Source: Sulfuricurvum sp. (GTDB lineage Bacteria > Campylobacterota > Campylobacteria > Campylobacterales > Sulfurimonadaceae). From it: a stretch of 64,000 nucleotides of DNA. This document shows, one piece after another, positions 27,698 through 36,630 of this stretch. The notes beneath the pieces are model-generated. The model did no database searches, had not been told where the DNA came from, and worked only from the letters and a program-made list of their open reading frames with translations. How positions within the stretch are numbered: the stretch's first letter is position 1; every line of letters begins with the position of its first letter. The translations under genes and the position numbers were made by a program. The stretch is from NCBI GenBank assembly GCA_030696775.1, contig JAUYRN010000012.1, forward strand, positions 1 to 64,000, given 5' to 3'.

Positions 27698-28984
27698 CTA
27701 GCCCTTCTCAATAGCACACCGTAAAATATCGACACCATATTTGTCACGTAGTTTTGTGACCTGTTCTCCCAATGCGCGAGATTTTTGATCATCATCCTGA
27801 TCAAACAGGGAAAACGTTTTTGGTTTAGCTGTGGAGGTAAAATTAGAAGCTGACATCGAGATACTATGAATACCGTATCGAGGGAGATTATCGATCTTTA
27901 TTAAGGTCTCAACGGCTATATGACGCATCAGGGTTTCGCTGAATGCTCTGTCAATGGTAGTAGAGATACTCGAAGAGGCTCCACTGTTGTATTTGAGGGC
28001 AAACGAATAGGTGGTTGGGTTTACTTCCAGCTTGCTAATGGTATGCGATAAATGACGTGAGAGGATAATAACTCGGCGCTTTATCTCATTTCTGTCCATG
28101 GTTGCTGTGAAGTTGCGCGATATTCCTATGGATTTGCGATCATGATTTGGATTTACCCTCTCGCGATCAGTACCGTTAATACGTCTGATCAAGTCTTCGC
28201 CCACCCTGCCCCACGATTGAAGCATATGGGCGGAGTCTAGTACCTCTCCTAACGTTTTTATCTTGTAACTTCCAAGACGTTTGGAAAGTGCTTTACCGAT
28301 TCCGGGAAACTCATCAATACTCATAGGAGAAACGAAGTCAATTATGCACTCTTTTGGGACCATTGTAATTCCATAGGGCTTATTGAAATCAGTGGCCAGT
28401 TTTGCAATCCATTTGGCACTGGATGCCCCAAAGGACATAGGAAGATCAAACTTCTCTAATATCTCCTCTTGCAAGGCAGCAATGAAATCATAGACATCTT
28501 CATCTTCCACCCAACCGCCTAGATCTCCCCAAAACTCATCAATGCTGTATTGCTCTAAGACCGGTATTTTAGTTTGAAGAAACTCTCTCAGCCTTCCAGA
28601 AAGGATTTGGTAAAATAAATGATCGCCCTGTACTACCACAAGATTCGGACACATTTTTAAAGCATCACTAAGATGTGTTCCTGTTTTTATACCATAGGGT
28701 TTGCATTCATAGCTTCGAGCTATTACTATGCCATGGACGCTACCCTGATTATCAATAAACTCTTTTTTCCAGTCATTGGTATCAAACCCCTTCCACGTGC
28801 GTTCATGCTGAAAAAGTGAATTAAATCCACCTGTACGCTCAGTCATAACACTTTTAGTATCTTCCGTAGAAAAAATTGAATGGTCAGTCCCTTTACAGAC
28901 GACAACAGGTTTGCCTTTTAGATAAGCGCTTCGGGTTCGTTCAGCGGAAACAAAATAGCAGTCCAGGTCTAAATGGATAATCAT
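27698..28984 (-). CDS. Y-family DNA polymerase (DinB/Pol IV-like) with an N-terminal insertion
   Basis: Translesion polymerase. The 428 residues start MIIHLDLDCYFVSAERTRSA (palm metal aspartates D6 and D8), with YSIDEFWGDL supplying the catalytic acidic pair. A helix-hairpin-helix follows (SIDEFPGIGKALSKRLGSYK), then a little-finger domain. Between the first palm strand and SYECKPYGIKTG there is an extra segment of about 45 residues (around 34-80) that ordinary DinB lacks. The gene is 68 bases upstream of hemF. No LexA box was seen. Confidence 0.88.
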   Translation of the reverse strand: MIIHLDLDCYFVSAERTRSAYLKGKPVVVCKGTDHSIFSTEDTKSVMTERTGGFNSLFQHERTWKGFDTNDWKKEFIDNQGSVHGIVIARSYECKPYGIKTGTHLSDALKMCPNLVVVQGDHLFYQILSGRLREFLQTKIPVLEQYSIDEFWGDLGGWVEDEDVYDFIAALQEEILEKFDLPMSFGASSAKWIAKLATDFNKPYGITMVPKECIIDFVSPMSIDEFPGIGKALSKRLGSYKIKTLGEVLDSAHMLQSWGRVGEDLIRRINGTDRERVNPNHDRKSIGISRNFTATMDRNEIKRRVIILSRHLSHTISKLEVNPTTYSFALKYNSGASSSISTTIDRAFSETLMRHIAVETLIKIDNLPRYGIHSISMSASNFTSTAKPKTFSLFDQDDDQKSRALGEQVTKLRDKYGVDILRCAIEKG

Positions 28985-29131
28985 TATGCGCCTTCCCCTG
29001 GTTTATAGTGAAGGCAGTGTAGTGGGATTTTGGAGTGCATCTCAAATAGATGTCAAAATGACATATAAATTCACTGAAATCCCATGTACATGGTATAATC
29101 TTATTTCAAAATTATATTCAAAAGGATTTAT

Positions 29132-29410
29132 ATGAATAAAGCTCAATTTGTTGAACTGGTTCAAAAATGTGGAGATTACTCAACTAAAACAGCAGCTGAT
29201 GCTGCAATCACAGCCGTAACAGCTGCCATCACAGAAGCATTATCAAACAAAGAAGACGTTCAATTAGTAGGCTTTGGTTCATTCAAAACCGCATTACAAG
29301 CTGCTAAAGAAGGAAAAGTTCCTGGTACTGATAAGACTTACAGCAAACCAGCGACTACCGTGCCTAAGTTTGTTGCAGGTGCAACACTTAAAGATGCAGT
29401 GGCTAAATAA
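29132..29410 (+). CDS. hup: HU family histone-like DNA-binding protein
   Basis: Nucleoid-associated protein that bends DNA as a dimer. The 92 residues have the helical N terminus MNKAQFVELVQKCGDYSTKT and the conserved strand VQLVGFGSFKT. The beta-arm region is shorter and less arginine-rich than in E. coli HU (GKVPGTDKTYSKPA in place of the RNPRTG-type loop), which is typical of Campylobacterota HU. AAAGGA precedes the ATG. A hairpin follows 20 bases after the stop. Confidence 0.92.
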   Translation: MNKAQFVELVQKCGDYSTKTAADAAITAVTAAITEALSNKEDVQLVGFGSFKTALQAAKEGKVPGTDKTYSKPATTVPKFVAGATLKDAVAK

Positions 29411-29430
29411 GTTTTTACTTCTTTTTATCC

Positions 29431-29454
29431 AGCCTCAAACTCAGTTTTGAGGCT
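29431..29454. terminator. Hairpin between hup and the hydrogenase genes
   Basis: AGCCTCAAA (29431-29439) pairs with TTTGAGGCT (29446-29454) around a six-base loop, a perfect 9-bp stem between two converging genes. No long T run follows on either side, so it may be a weak bidirectional terminator. Confidence 0.55.
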
Positions 29455-29481
29455 ATCATCAAAAAGCTTTCCCTATAAAAC

Positions 29482-31167
29482 CTAACTTGCAGAGATTTTA
29501 TATCGAGAAAGCTCTCTCCCTTTAGTATCAATCACATGAACCGCACACGCCAAACATGGATCAAATGAATGAATCACCCGTAATACTTCTAATGGTCGTT
29601 CAGAATCTGCAAGCTTTATTCCGATAAGTGATTCCTCATACGCTCCGAGCTGTCCTGTCGCATCTCGCGGTGATGCATTCCATGTTGTCGGTGCTACAAC
29701 TTGATAATTAGCAACTTTAGCATCTTCAATTCGGACAAAGTGACCCAATACACCTCTGGGAACTTCAAAAATTCCTGCACCTTTGGATGCACTTGGCAGG
29801 GTTTCAAAAACATACTTTGTCCATGTTTCTTCATCGTAATATTTGATATTTTCGATTAAATCACTCATAAAATCAAAAAGATAATCACAGCATATCTGCG
29901 CTTCAACAGCACGAGCCGCATTGCGTCCGATAGTTGTAGAAAAATCGATAAGAGTCATCCCAGTATCTTTCATAAAACGATCCATATAGGGCTTAATCAC
30001 TTTAGAGTTTTTAACCACGCCCACGATCATTCGAGCTACTGGACCTACTTCCATTACTTTTCCGCCATAGCGAGGAGCTTTTACCCAGCTGTATTTCCCC
30101 TCACTTTTTAGCGTTCCATCCTCATTCAAATCGGTATAAAATGGGACAGTCTCTTGATCGTATGGCGAGCTTGGAAGATCATCTTCATACCAAGATCGGG
30201 ATGCTTCTTCGGTGATTTTAGACAGATCAAATGACTCTATTTCGTCAAAATTATGACCAGTCAGAACACCACTTTCAAAAAGCTGTTCTTTTGAAGCAAA
30301 TTGATACCCGCCACAGCACATAAAGTTTCCGCTTCCGCGCCCTTCTCCCATTTTGATCGATTCTTCATATGCTTTTACCATCATCTTCATGTCAGGTATA
30401 TACGCACGCTCCAAGAAATCACGCGTCTCTTTGATCAGAAACATAAAATCATTGAGTCGTTGAGGATTGAGCATATCTACAACACTGGTAACGCCTCCAA
30501 CAACTAGATTTTGAGGGTGCGGTGTTTTTCCGGCGAAAATAGCGATGGCTTTGGAGATGTCATGCTGAATCCGAAGCGCTTCGAGATAATGGTTCATATG
30601 GACCAAATTTTCCTCAGGCGTGAGCCGATAGCTTTCATGTCCCCAATAACCATTAGCAAAGAGCCCTAACCGCCCTGCTTTGACGAAACTGTTCAGTTTC
30701 TCCTTGACGCTTTCCAAATGTCCCTCAGAATTTCGATAAGGACGTTCATGATACTGTTGTGCCGTCTTGACTGCTTTAGAACAGTCCGCCGTTAAAGCAC
30801 TCGTAATGTCCACAAAATCAAGTGAATGAAGATGATAATAGTGGATAATATGATCTTGGACAAAGAGAGAAAGAGTGACAAGATTACGGACAATCTCGGC
30901 ATTTTGAGGTATCATAATCCCATACGCATCTTCGACAGCACTGATGGAAGCACGATAATGCACATTGGTACAAACACCGCAAATACGCTGCGCTATAAGC
31001 CCGGCATCTCTAGGATCACGTCCTTGGAGAATAATCTCAATACCTCGAAATAGCTGTCCGGATGCCCATGCATTGGTAACAATATTTTCTTCATTCACTT
31101 CCACTTCGATACGTAAATGCCCCTCAATGCGAGTGATAGGGTCGATAACAATTTTACGCTTACTCAT
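29482..31167 (-). CDS. [NiFe] hydrogenase large (catalytic) subunit, group-2-like
   Basis: Holds the Ni-Fe active site for H2 activation. The 561 residues carry the N-terminal ligand motif RICGVCT and the C-terminal motif DPCLACAVHVID, with processing expected after the histidine. The start at 31167 (MSKRKIVIDPITRIEGHLRI) has AAGGA just upstream and overlaps the small-subunit gene by eight bases. A longer frame from 31278 lies inside that gene and is rejected. The partner subunit has no Tat signal, so the enzyme is cytosolic. Maturation genes are not in the window. Confidence 0.93.
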   Translation of the reverse strand: MSKRKIVIDPITRIEGHLRIEVEVNEENIVTNAWASGQLFRGIEIILQGRDPRDAGLIAQRICGVCTNVHYRASISAVEDAYGIMIPQNAEIVRNLVTLSLFVQDHIIHYYHLHSLDFVDITSALTADCSKAVKTAQQYHERPYRNSEGHLESVKEKLNSFVKAGRLGLFANGYWGHESYRLTPEENLVHMNHYLEALRIQHDISKAIAIFAGKTPHPQNLVVGGVTSVVDMLNPQRLNDFMFLIKETRDFLERAYIPDMKMMVKAYEESIKMGEGRGSGNFMCCGGYQFASKEQLFESGVLTGHNFDEIESFDLSKITEEASRSWYEDDLPSSPYDQETVPFYTDLNEDGTLKSEGKYSWVKAPRYGGKVMEVGPVARMIVGVVKNSKVIKPYMDRFMKDTGMTLIDFSTTIGRNAARAVEAQICCDYLFDFMSDLIENIKYYDEETWTKYVFETLPSASKGAGIFEVPRGVLGHFVRIEDAKVANYQVVAPTTWNASPRDATGQLGAYEESLIGIKLADSERPLEVLRVIHSFDPCLACAVHVIDTKGRELSRYKISAS

Positions 31168-33586
31168 GTGATTCCTTTGGAAGTGGCCGATTATTGGCAT
31201 ATTCGTCAAACGCGATTTTACCCGCACCGCAGGCAAAACATCCATGACCTGCTTGTACCGGCCAGCTGGTTCCCTCATTAAACTTTACTTGTGGGCAGTT
31301 CATTTGGGCATACGGTCCTTTGCATCCCATTTGAAACAAACACCACCCTTTTTTTGCTCCCTCATCACCCCATTCGAGGACAAACTCGCCCAGATCAAAA
31401 TGTCCGCGCCGTTCGCAGTTATCATGAACCAAAAAGCTATATGCCCATTCGGGACGATTTTTAGTATCAAGTTTTGGAAATTCGTCAAACATCATAAAAT
31501 GAAGCAATGTTCCTACAATGTTGATTGGATTAACAGGACATCCGGGGAGATTGATGATGTCTTTTCGTCCCAGTGCTTCAGAAACCCCAACAGCTCCGGT
31601 TGGGTTAGGTGCAGCAGCTACTACTCCACCATCATACGCACACGATCCAACGGCAATTACAGCCGCCGCATCTTTTGCAACCCGCTGGAGCAGTGCATGT
31701 CCTGTTTCCCCTTTTGGTCCGATACGCAAAAACTTCCCATCAAGACCAAGAGGCACTGCACCCTCGACAATCAAGACGTATTTACCTGAATCATATTTAA
31801 TAATATTATCAAGTACATTTTCCGATTGTTCACCTGACCCTGCCATGAGAAGTTCATGGTAATCGAGCGAAATGTATTTGAGGATCAAATCATCGATTTT
31901 CGGATGAGATGATTTGATAAACCCTTCTGAATTTCCACTGCAATCGGAGAGTTCCAGCCAAATGATAGGGATTTTATTGAGCTGCTTAACTCCTTCGTTA
32001 ACGACGTTTTCAAAATCAGGATGCAAATGCATTGTCGCCGTAATCATCGAAACCCATTGATTGAATTCACGGCTCATATCAAAAGAAGCAATTGCTTCTT
32101 CAAGATTCTCTGCACTGAGCTGATTTTTAGGATGTATGGTATTGTATTTATTGATCCGGGCACGAACACGTTCCAGCTCCGCTTCTTTTAACTTATTTTC
32201 TCGTTCCTCTCTAAGTCGTGCAGCTTCTTCATGATTGACAGGCGTAGCCGCGATTAAAGCAGAAATATCTTGCTTACATCGACCGCATACCCGACCTGCA
32301 TTGGTATACGGTTTGAGTTCGGCAAACGAAGTAATGGCATTGAATTTAATAATCTCAATGAGCTCTTCCTCATAAACACTCTCACAACTGCAAACCAAAC
32401 GACCCTTTCCACTATTGAGACGATTTGAGTAAAAGTATGCTGGATCAATTGTCTCATTTTTTTCCATTAACTTTTTGAGATGGATTAGATCAATATTGGT
32501 ATTAATACCGATAAAACGCTGGAGACGATCATGGCTGATGATGTATTGATCGATTCGATTTTTATGGGTGATGAGAATGGTTTCGTTCTCTGAATCTTTA
32601 GGATCATAACTTGGGGAACGCACATCAGCAAAAAGAAATGAACCCACTTTTAGCCCATCGATAGACACCGTTTGCTCGAAAGTTTTTCTTTCTAGCCCCA
32701 ACAATGTTTCAACAGCAACATCAGCTTGCAATGTACACTCTTTTACTCGTCCGGCGATAAAGCCATTTTTACGCAATTGCGCTGCTTCACCGACACAATA
32801 AATATCAGGATTGGAGGTACGCATCGTATCATCTACCAAAATACCTTTGTCACACTCGAGCACATCACGAGCAAAAGATACATGTGGATCAATCCCTGCT
32901 CCAAAAATAAGAAAAAGATTGTCAATCGTTCTATGACGGGTTTGAATTTCAGTGATTTCATCTTTGTAGACTTTTTTACTGACTATCTCGTCATTAAAAT
33001 CGATTCGTATTCGTGAATCCTGTTCAAAAATTCCTCGTAGCAGAGCAATTCCCTCTCGACTTAAATCCGATGAATAGAGATGCTCTTTTCGAGCAAGTAA
33101 CGTAATTGATTTTGGATACGGACTTCGCATCAGCGTATCAAGAAGTTCGAGGCCAATGGGCCCGACTCCCACAATCACAACATTTTTTCCGATTATTCCT
33201 TGCTCTATTTTTTCGCACTCTTTTTCACATCGAAACGTTGATGCGTTTTTGATTCCCTGAATATCAAAAGGTGCTTTAGGCTGAGAGCCGGTAGCAATAA
33301 TGAGTTTATCATAGGAAAATGCTGCATGCGCACTTAGGATACGTTTGCTTGAAATATCAATACTTAGTACTGCTTGATTGAGTTCTAAACGTACTCTTGG
33401 GTCAAGATCGAGAGTAATGGACTCAACGCACTGACTTTTTTCCACAAGTGCGCAAAGGTGAATCCTGTCATACGGAGGATGGGATTCATCAGAGACAATA
33501 AGTACCTCAGATGCAGAATCTTTTTGCAACAACGTGTTGGCAAGATACACAGCAGATATTCCACCTCCGACAATCACTACTCGCAT
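31160..33586 (-). CDS. Fusion of NAD(P)H/FAD oxidoreductase, [2Fe-2S] BFD-like domain and [NiFe] hydrogenase small subunit
   Basis: An 808-residue electron-transfer subunit. Residues 1-300 are a NirB-like flavoprotein: FAD site VVIVGGGISAVYLA (3-16), NAD(P) site VVIVGVGPIGLELL (136-149) and FAD motif DIYCVGEAA (261-269). A BFD-like [2Fe-2S] domain follows, with C399, C401, C434 and C437. Residues from about 535 are the hydrogenase small subunit: DCSGN at 548-552 (asparagine replacing the usual second cysteine, as in group 2 HupS), C649, GCPVNP (C683), H721/C724/C749/C755 for the distal cluster and C764/C783/C786 for the medial one. No signal peptide. It likely links H2 to a pyridine nucleotide or other cytosolic carrier. 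Confidence 0.9.
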   Translation of the reverse strand: MRVVIVGGGISAVYLANTLLQKDSASEVLIVSDESHPPYDRIHLCALVEKSQCVESITLDLDPRVRLELNQAVLSIDISSKRILSAHAAFSYDKLIIATGSQPKAPFDIQGIKNASTFRCEKECEKIEQGIIGKNVVIVGVGPIGLELLDTLMRSPYPKSITLLARKEHLYSSDLSREGIALLRGIFEQDSRIRIDFNDEIVSKKVYKDEITEIQTRHRTIDNLFLIFGAGIDPHVSFARDVLECDKGILVDDTMRTSNPDIYCVGEAAQLRKNGFIAGRVKECTLQADVAVETLLGLERKTFEQTVSIDGLKVGSFLFADVRSPSYDPKDSENETILITHKNRIDQYIISHDRLQRFIGINTNIDLIHLKKLMEKNETIDPAYFYSNRLNSGKGRLVCSCESVYEEELIEIIKFNAITSFAELKPYTNAGRVCGRCKQDISALIAATPVNHEEAARLREERENKLKEAELERVRARINKYNTIHPKNQLSAENLEEAIASFDMSREFNQWVSMITATMHLHPDFENVVNEGVKQLNKIPIIWLELSDCSGNSEGFIKSSHPKIDDLILKYISLDYHELLMAGSGEQSENVLDNIIKYDSGKYVLIVEGAVPLGLDGKFLRIGPKGETGHALLQRVAKDAAAVIAVGSCAYDGGVVAAAPNPTGAVGVSEALGRKDIINLPGCPVNPINIVGTLLHFMMFDEFPKLDTKNRPEWAYSFLVHDNCERRGHFDLGEFVLEWGDEGAKKGWCLFQMGCKGPYAQMNCPQVKFNEGTSWPVQAGHGCFACGAGKIAFDEYANNRPLPKESHE

Positions 33587-33676
33587 TTATTATCCTTTTT
33601 GTGAACTCTTATGTATTATGCCATATCAAAATGATGTGCCACGATAAAATAAACACCAATTCGTTATACTTTCACT

Positions 33677-33883
33677 ATGGAATCTACTAAAGAACAACTT
33701 ATCAGTGATATTCAAAATTTACTCAACCGTTATGACGGATTAAAACCAACAACAATAAATTCGAATCTTTTGGAATTTATGGATAAACCAACTCTTCTGC
33801 AAATTATAAATTCCTTGTTAAAGCAGCAAGAAAATGCAAATGAAGATAATATTGAATGGTTACAACAATTTAAAACGACATAA
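33677..33883 (+). CDS. Small hypothetical helical protein, 68 residues
   Basis: Reads MESTKEQLISDIQNLLNRYD and ends in EWLQQFKTT; soluble, helical and acidic, without a recognised domain. It lies between the divergent hydrogenase operon and the response-regulator gene, with 107 bases before the latter. Codon use is like that of its neighbours, but no strong ribosome-binding site is visible. Function unknown. Confidence 0.55.
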   Translation: MESTKEQLISDIQNLLNRYDGLKPTTINSNLLEFMDKPTLLQIINSLLKQQENANEDNIEWLQQFKTT

Positions 33884-33990
33884 TCTCATTTCTTAAACTT
33901 GTTAATATCTGTTTTTGAATATAATAACACCGTAAAATACAATGACATTTTTTAACATGTTGTTGAACACCAAATTTAGGAGCCTTACTT

Positions 33991-34539
33991 ATGTCTAACA
34001 TTGACTTGATCCAACTTACAGAGCAAACTAAAAAACTTACAGCAATGGTTGTAGAAGATGAAGTAGTTGCAAATGATCTTTTAAGCTCTACGTTTAAAAA
34101 CTTTTTTGCGGATGTAACATCTGCTTATAATGGCGCAGAAGCTTTACGTGTCTATGAAAAAATGAATCCGGATATCGTATTCGTTGATATTATTATGCCA
34201 GAAATTGATGGTATCGAACTTTCTCGTCGTATTCGTGCAATCAATCCATCACAGATCATTATCGTTATTTCAGCAAGTAATGATATTCAAAAGATTTCAG
34301 AATCAATCGAAGTTGGAGTAAACAGCTTTATTCAAAAACCAATCGATACCAAAAAAATTCTTGAAATGCTTCATAACATCGTTTCGCTTATCTCTAAACG
34401 TAAAAAAATCGAAACAAAAACATTTTCTATCTCATTGCCATTAGATGTATATGAATTAGTAGATGACAATGCTAAAGCAGAAAGTATTTCTAAAAATGCT
34501 GTTATCATTCGCGCACTACGTTCATTTTATCACAACTAA
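33991..34539 (+). CDS. Response regulator with a ribbon-helix-helix (CopG/Arc-like) output domain
   Basis: A 182-residue two-component regulator. The receiver domain (about 15-130) has the acidic pair E22/D23, phosphoacceptor D66 in FVDIIMPEIDG, a conserved SAS loop (94-96) and K116 in QKP. The last 40 residues (about 144-182) read KTFSISLPLDVYELVDDNAK and then AESISKNAVIIRALRSFY, which fits a ribbon-helix-helix: one strand (FSISLP), two helices and a serine-asparagine helix cap. That would bind DNA as a dimer. The gene has AGGAG upstream and a strong terminator after it. No histidine kinase is adjacent, so it is an orphan. Confidence 0.85.
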   Translation: MSNIDLIQLTEQTKKLTAMVVEDEVVANDLLSSTFKNFFADVTSAYNGAEALRVYEKMNPDIVFVDIIMPEIDGIELSRRIRAINPSQIIIVISASNDIQKISESIEVGVNSFIQKPIDTKKILEMLHNIVSLISKRKKIETKTFSISLPLDVYELVDDNAKAESISKNAVIIRALRSFYHN

Positions 34540-34555
34540 ATTTTCTTTTTTTTAG

Positions 34556-34591
34556 ATCATAATGGGAATCCATTATGATTTAGTTTTTTTT
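34556..34591 (+). terminator. Intrinsic terminator of the response-regulator gene
   Basis: A perfect 10-bp stem (ATCATAATGG with CCATTATGAT) with loop GAAT is followed by TTAG and a run of eight T. This is the clearest rho-independent terminator in the window. Confidence 0.88.
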
Positions 34592-34641
34592 CAGCTTTTT
34601 ATCACTATAATTTCGGCTCAGGAATTAATTCCTACAAAAGT

Positions 34642-34716
34642 GGCTCCATCATCTAATGGTTAGGATTTCAGATTTTCATTCTGGTCATAGGGGTTCAAAT
34701 CCCCTTGGAGTCACCA
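34642..34716 (+). tRNA. tRNA-Glu (anticodon UUC)
   Basis: 75 bases that fold as a complete cloverleaf. The acceptor GGCTCCA pairs with TGGAGTC (one G-U). D stem ATC/GAT; anticodon stem TCAGA/TCTGG with loop TTTTCAT, giving anticodon TTC; T stem AGGGG/CCCCT with loop TTCAAAT. Discriminator A and an encoded CCA end follow. Its 3' part is repeated 3.7 kb downstream, marking it as an integration target. Confidence 0.95.
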
Positions 34717-34760
34717 TAACGCTTTCCCTCCACAACGTACTTTCAACCACTTTAAGCTTT
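34700..34760 (+). repeat. Left copy of the tRNA-Glu 3'-end direct repeat
   Basis: The first 15 bases (TCCCCTTGGAGTCAC) are the 3' part of the tRNA, and the rest is its downstream flank. 55 of 61 positions match the copy at 38426-38494, apart from an 8-base insertion there. This is the pattern left by site-specific integration into a tRNA 3' end, followed by drift. Confidence 0.8.
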
Positions 34761-34814
34761 ATTAGGTCTCCGCTTGGGTCTCCACTTTTTTCTTTAAGTT
34801 TTCATTATTAACGC

Positions 34815-34913
34815 CTATCCTATTTGATTTTTAGCTATCAATTTATTCACTTCTACGATCTTATAAAAGAGTTTCCCGCCGAATTTATAGTACGGAATTT
34901 CGTCATTCGTCAT
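34815..34913 (-). pseudogene. Excisionase-like (MerR/AlpA-type helix-turn-helix) remnant
   Basis: A 32-codon open stretch ending TAG reads DEIPYYKFGGKLFYKIVEVN then KLIAKN. This corresponds to the second half of the HTH_17 excisionase domain (proline, K-x-G, L-F/Y-K, then the E-hydrophobic helix). The first half is absent: a stop lies directly before the ATG. On the same strand at about 34762-34812 another short open tail follows, possibly the end of a lost integrase. The fragment is short, so the identification is tentative. Confidence 0.42.
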
Positions 34914-35141
34914 TCATCATCTAACATCAATAAATTGCTTTTTAGAAACAGTTATAAAATTATTGTTGTTGTCTACTTAATTTAAATTAATAATTTATAA
35001 ATGTTACAAAACATGCCATATAAAATAAATTCTACATAATTGTTAAGGTTAATATTTGATTTTTACCATACAGAAAATGTATAATAAATACACATATAAA
35101 CATTTTTAATCCATATAAAAAATTATATTAAAGAGTCTGAT

Positions 35142-36620
35142 TTGAATATAAAAAAAAGCCTGCGGATATTACGTGTCATTTTACCGATTTGTATTGATAC
35201 ATTTAAAGCAAATGCTGTTATTAATTCTCTTAAGCTATGTATACGAAAAATAAATTTAACTATTATATTTATTCTAGCTGTAGAGATGTATATACAAACT
35301 TCCACCTCATTCTTTGTACCTTTTGACAGAGCTGCACTCGCTTTAACCAATTCTACAGTAATCAATTTTGATGCTGAAGACAACAACGGAACCATTCATA
35401 GCGGTCTACGCTGGAGAGAACTTCAAAATTTCAATCATCCAGACGCCCCTGTTTTACTTACTATCGAACAATCCACATTTGATCACCATTATGGCGGAAT
35501 TTCTCCTATCGATCGATGTAAATTTGCAGATGCTATCAATCCCATACTCGCAACGAACCCAAAAGTCTTATTTATCGACTATGATCTATCACCACTTCAA
35601 ATTGATAGAAGTGAGCAACAAATCATGCAAGACGGTGAAAATAATACAATAATCACTCAGTATCCTCAACATCAATTCAAAATATGTCAAGAAAAACTCA
35701 ACCAAACTTTATTCAAATACGGTGAAAAAATTATCCTTATAGAGCCTTTCAGCGATTCTCAAGATATACTATCGTGGAAAAAAAATTTAGAACAACATGG
35801 AGTTAAATTCGCTTCAGCTAAAATGAATTCTTCACTTGGAATGGTTGTTACCACTTCCACACACCCGAATTCAGTTGCCAAAGTTATTAACGACAAAATT
35901 ACACAATGCGGCTTAGCGCAATGTACTGAAGATATAATGACAACTTCACCGATTAATTTTGCCGGTTTAGGAAAGTTTGAAGATATTGATTCTGAAAATA
36001 CCACATTTGATCCCAATAAAGTTATTTTTATTGGAGGGACTTACGGCATTGATGATCACCATATTACTCCTATCGGTGAAAATACTCCAGGAATTATGAT
36101 CCAAGCATACGATTACGCATCAAGTTTAAAACCATTTTCAAACGCTTATTGGGTACAAATTCTAACTTTTCTCTTTGAACTGATTTTTGCTACACTCATT
36201 TTAAATATTTTGCAAAAACTATGGCAATGGTATATCAACTATGAAACCAGTGAAAATCCTGTCAAAGTGCAACTTGCAGTCTTCGTTTCAATAATCATAT
36301 ATATAATAAGTGGTCTACTCGCATGGATATCTTTATATATTGCAGGTTGGCTTCTAAGAGGAGATCCTTTTGGTATTCAGATTTGGATTTCGCCTGTTCC
36401 AATAATTTTGGCTATTTTTGTTTACAGCGCTAAAGAAATTCTATTCAAAAAATTAAAATTTGCACTCCAAAGTCAATCTGAACGAAATTTACAGGATTGT
36501 TCAATCTCTACTTCTGAAAAATCAAAATTTTCAGCCAAAACAATTGCTTGGGCTCGTGCAATTAATTACATCAAAATTATTCTTGGAATCATGTTATTAA
36601 TTTTGATTTATACAAAATAA
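35142..36620 (+). CDS. CHASE2-domain membrane sensor without an output domain
   Basis: A 492-residue protein starting at TTG. One membrane segment (about 38-58) precedes an extracytoplasmic CHASE2 domain (about 65-335). That domain shows APVLLTIEQSTFDHHYGGIS, then NPKVLFIDYDLSPL and KVIFIGGTYGIDDHHITPIG with PGIMIQAYDYASSL, all typical of the family. Four hydrophobic segments follow (about 342-370, 390-418, 427-446 and 473-490). CHASE2 normally feeds a cyclase, kinase or phosphatase, but here the protein ends in the membrane. Signalling must therefore go through a partner, or the protein works differently. First gene of the island operon. Confidence 0.82.
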   Translation: MNIKKSLRILRVILPICIDTFKANAVINSLKLCIRKINLTIIFILAVEMYIQTSTSFFVPFDRAALALTNSTVINFDAEDNNGTIHSGLRWRELQNFNHPDAPVLLTIEQSTFDHHYGGISPIDRCKFADAINPILATNPKVLFIDYDLSPLQIDRSEQQIMQDGENNTIITQYPQHQFKICQEKLNQTLFKYGEKIILIEPFSDSQDILSWKKNLEQHGVKFASAKMNSSLGMVVTTSTHPNSVAKVINDKITQCGLAQCTEDIMTTSPINFAGLGKFEDIDSENTTFDPNKVIFIGGTYGIDDHHITPIGENTPGIMIQAYDYASSLKPFSNAYWVQILTFLFELIFATLILNILQKLWQWYINYETSENPVKVQLAVFVSIIIYIISGLLAWISLYIAGWLLRGDPFGIQIWISPVPIILAIFVYSAKEILFKKLKFALQSQSERNLQDCSISTSEKSKFSAKTIAWARAINYIKIILGIMLLILIYTK

Positions 36621-36630
36621 GGAGTTCAGA

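Noticed and set aside
31168-31278. N-terminal extension of the hydrogenase large subunit
   Set aside because: It lies inside the small-subunit gene, lacks a ribosome-binding site and has no counterpart in the family; the start at 31167 fits better.
34890-34930. Short direct repeats GTCATTC beside the excisionase relic
   Set aside because: Only two copies of seven bases in AT-rich DNA; not enough to call an element.
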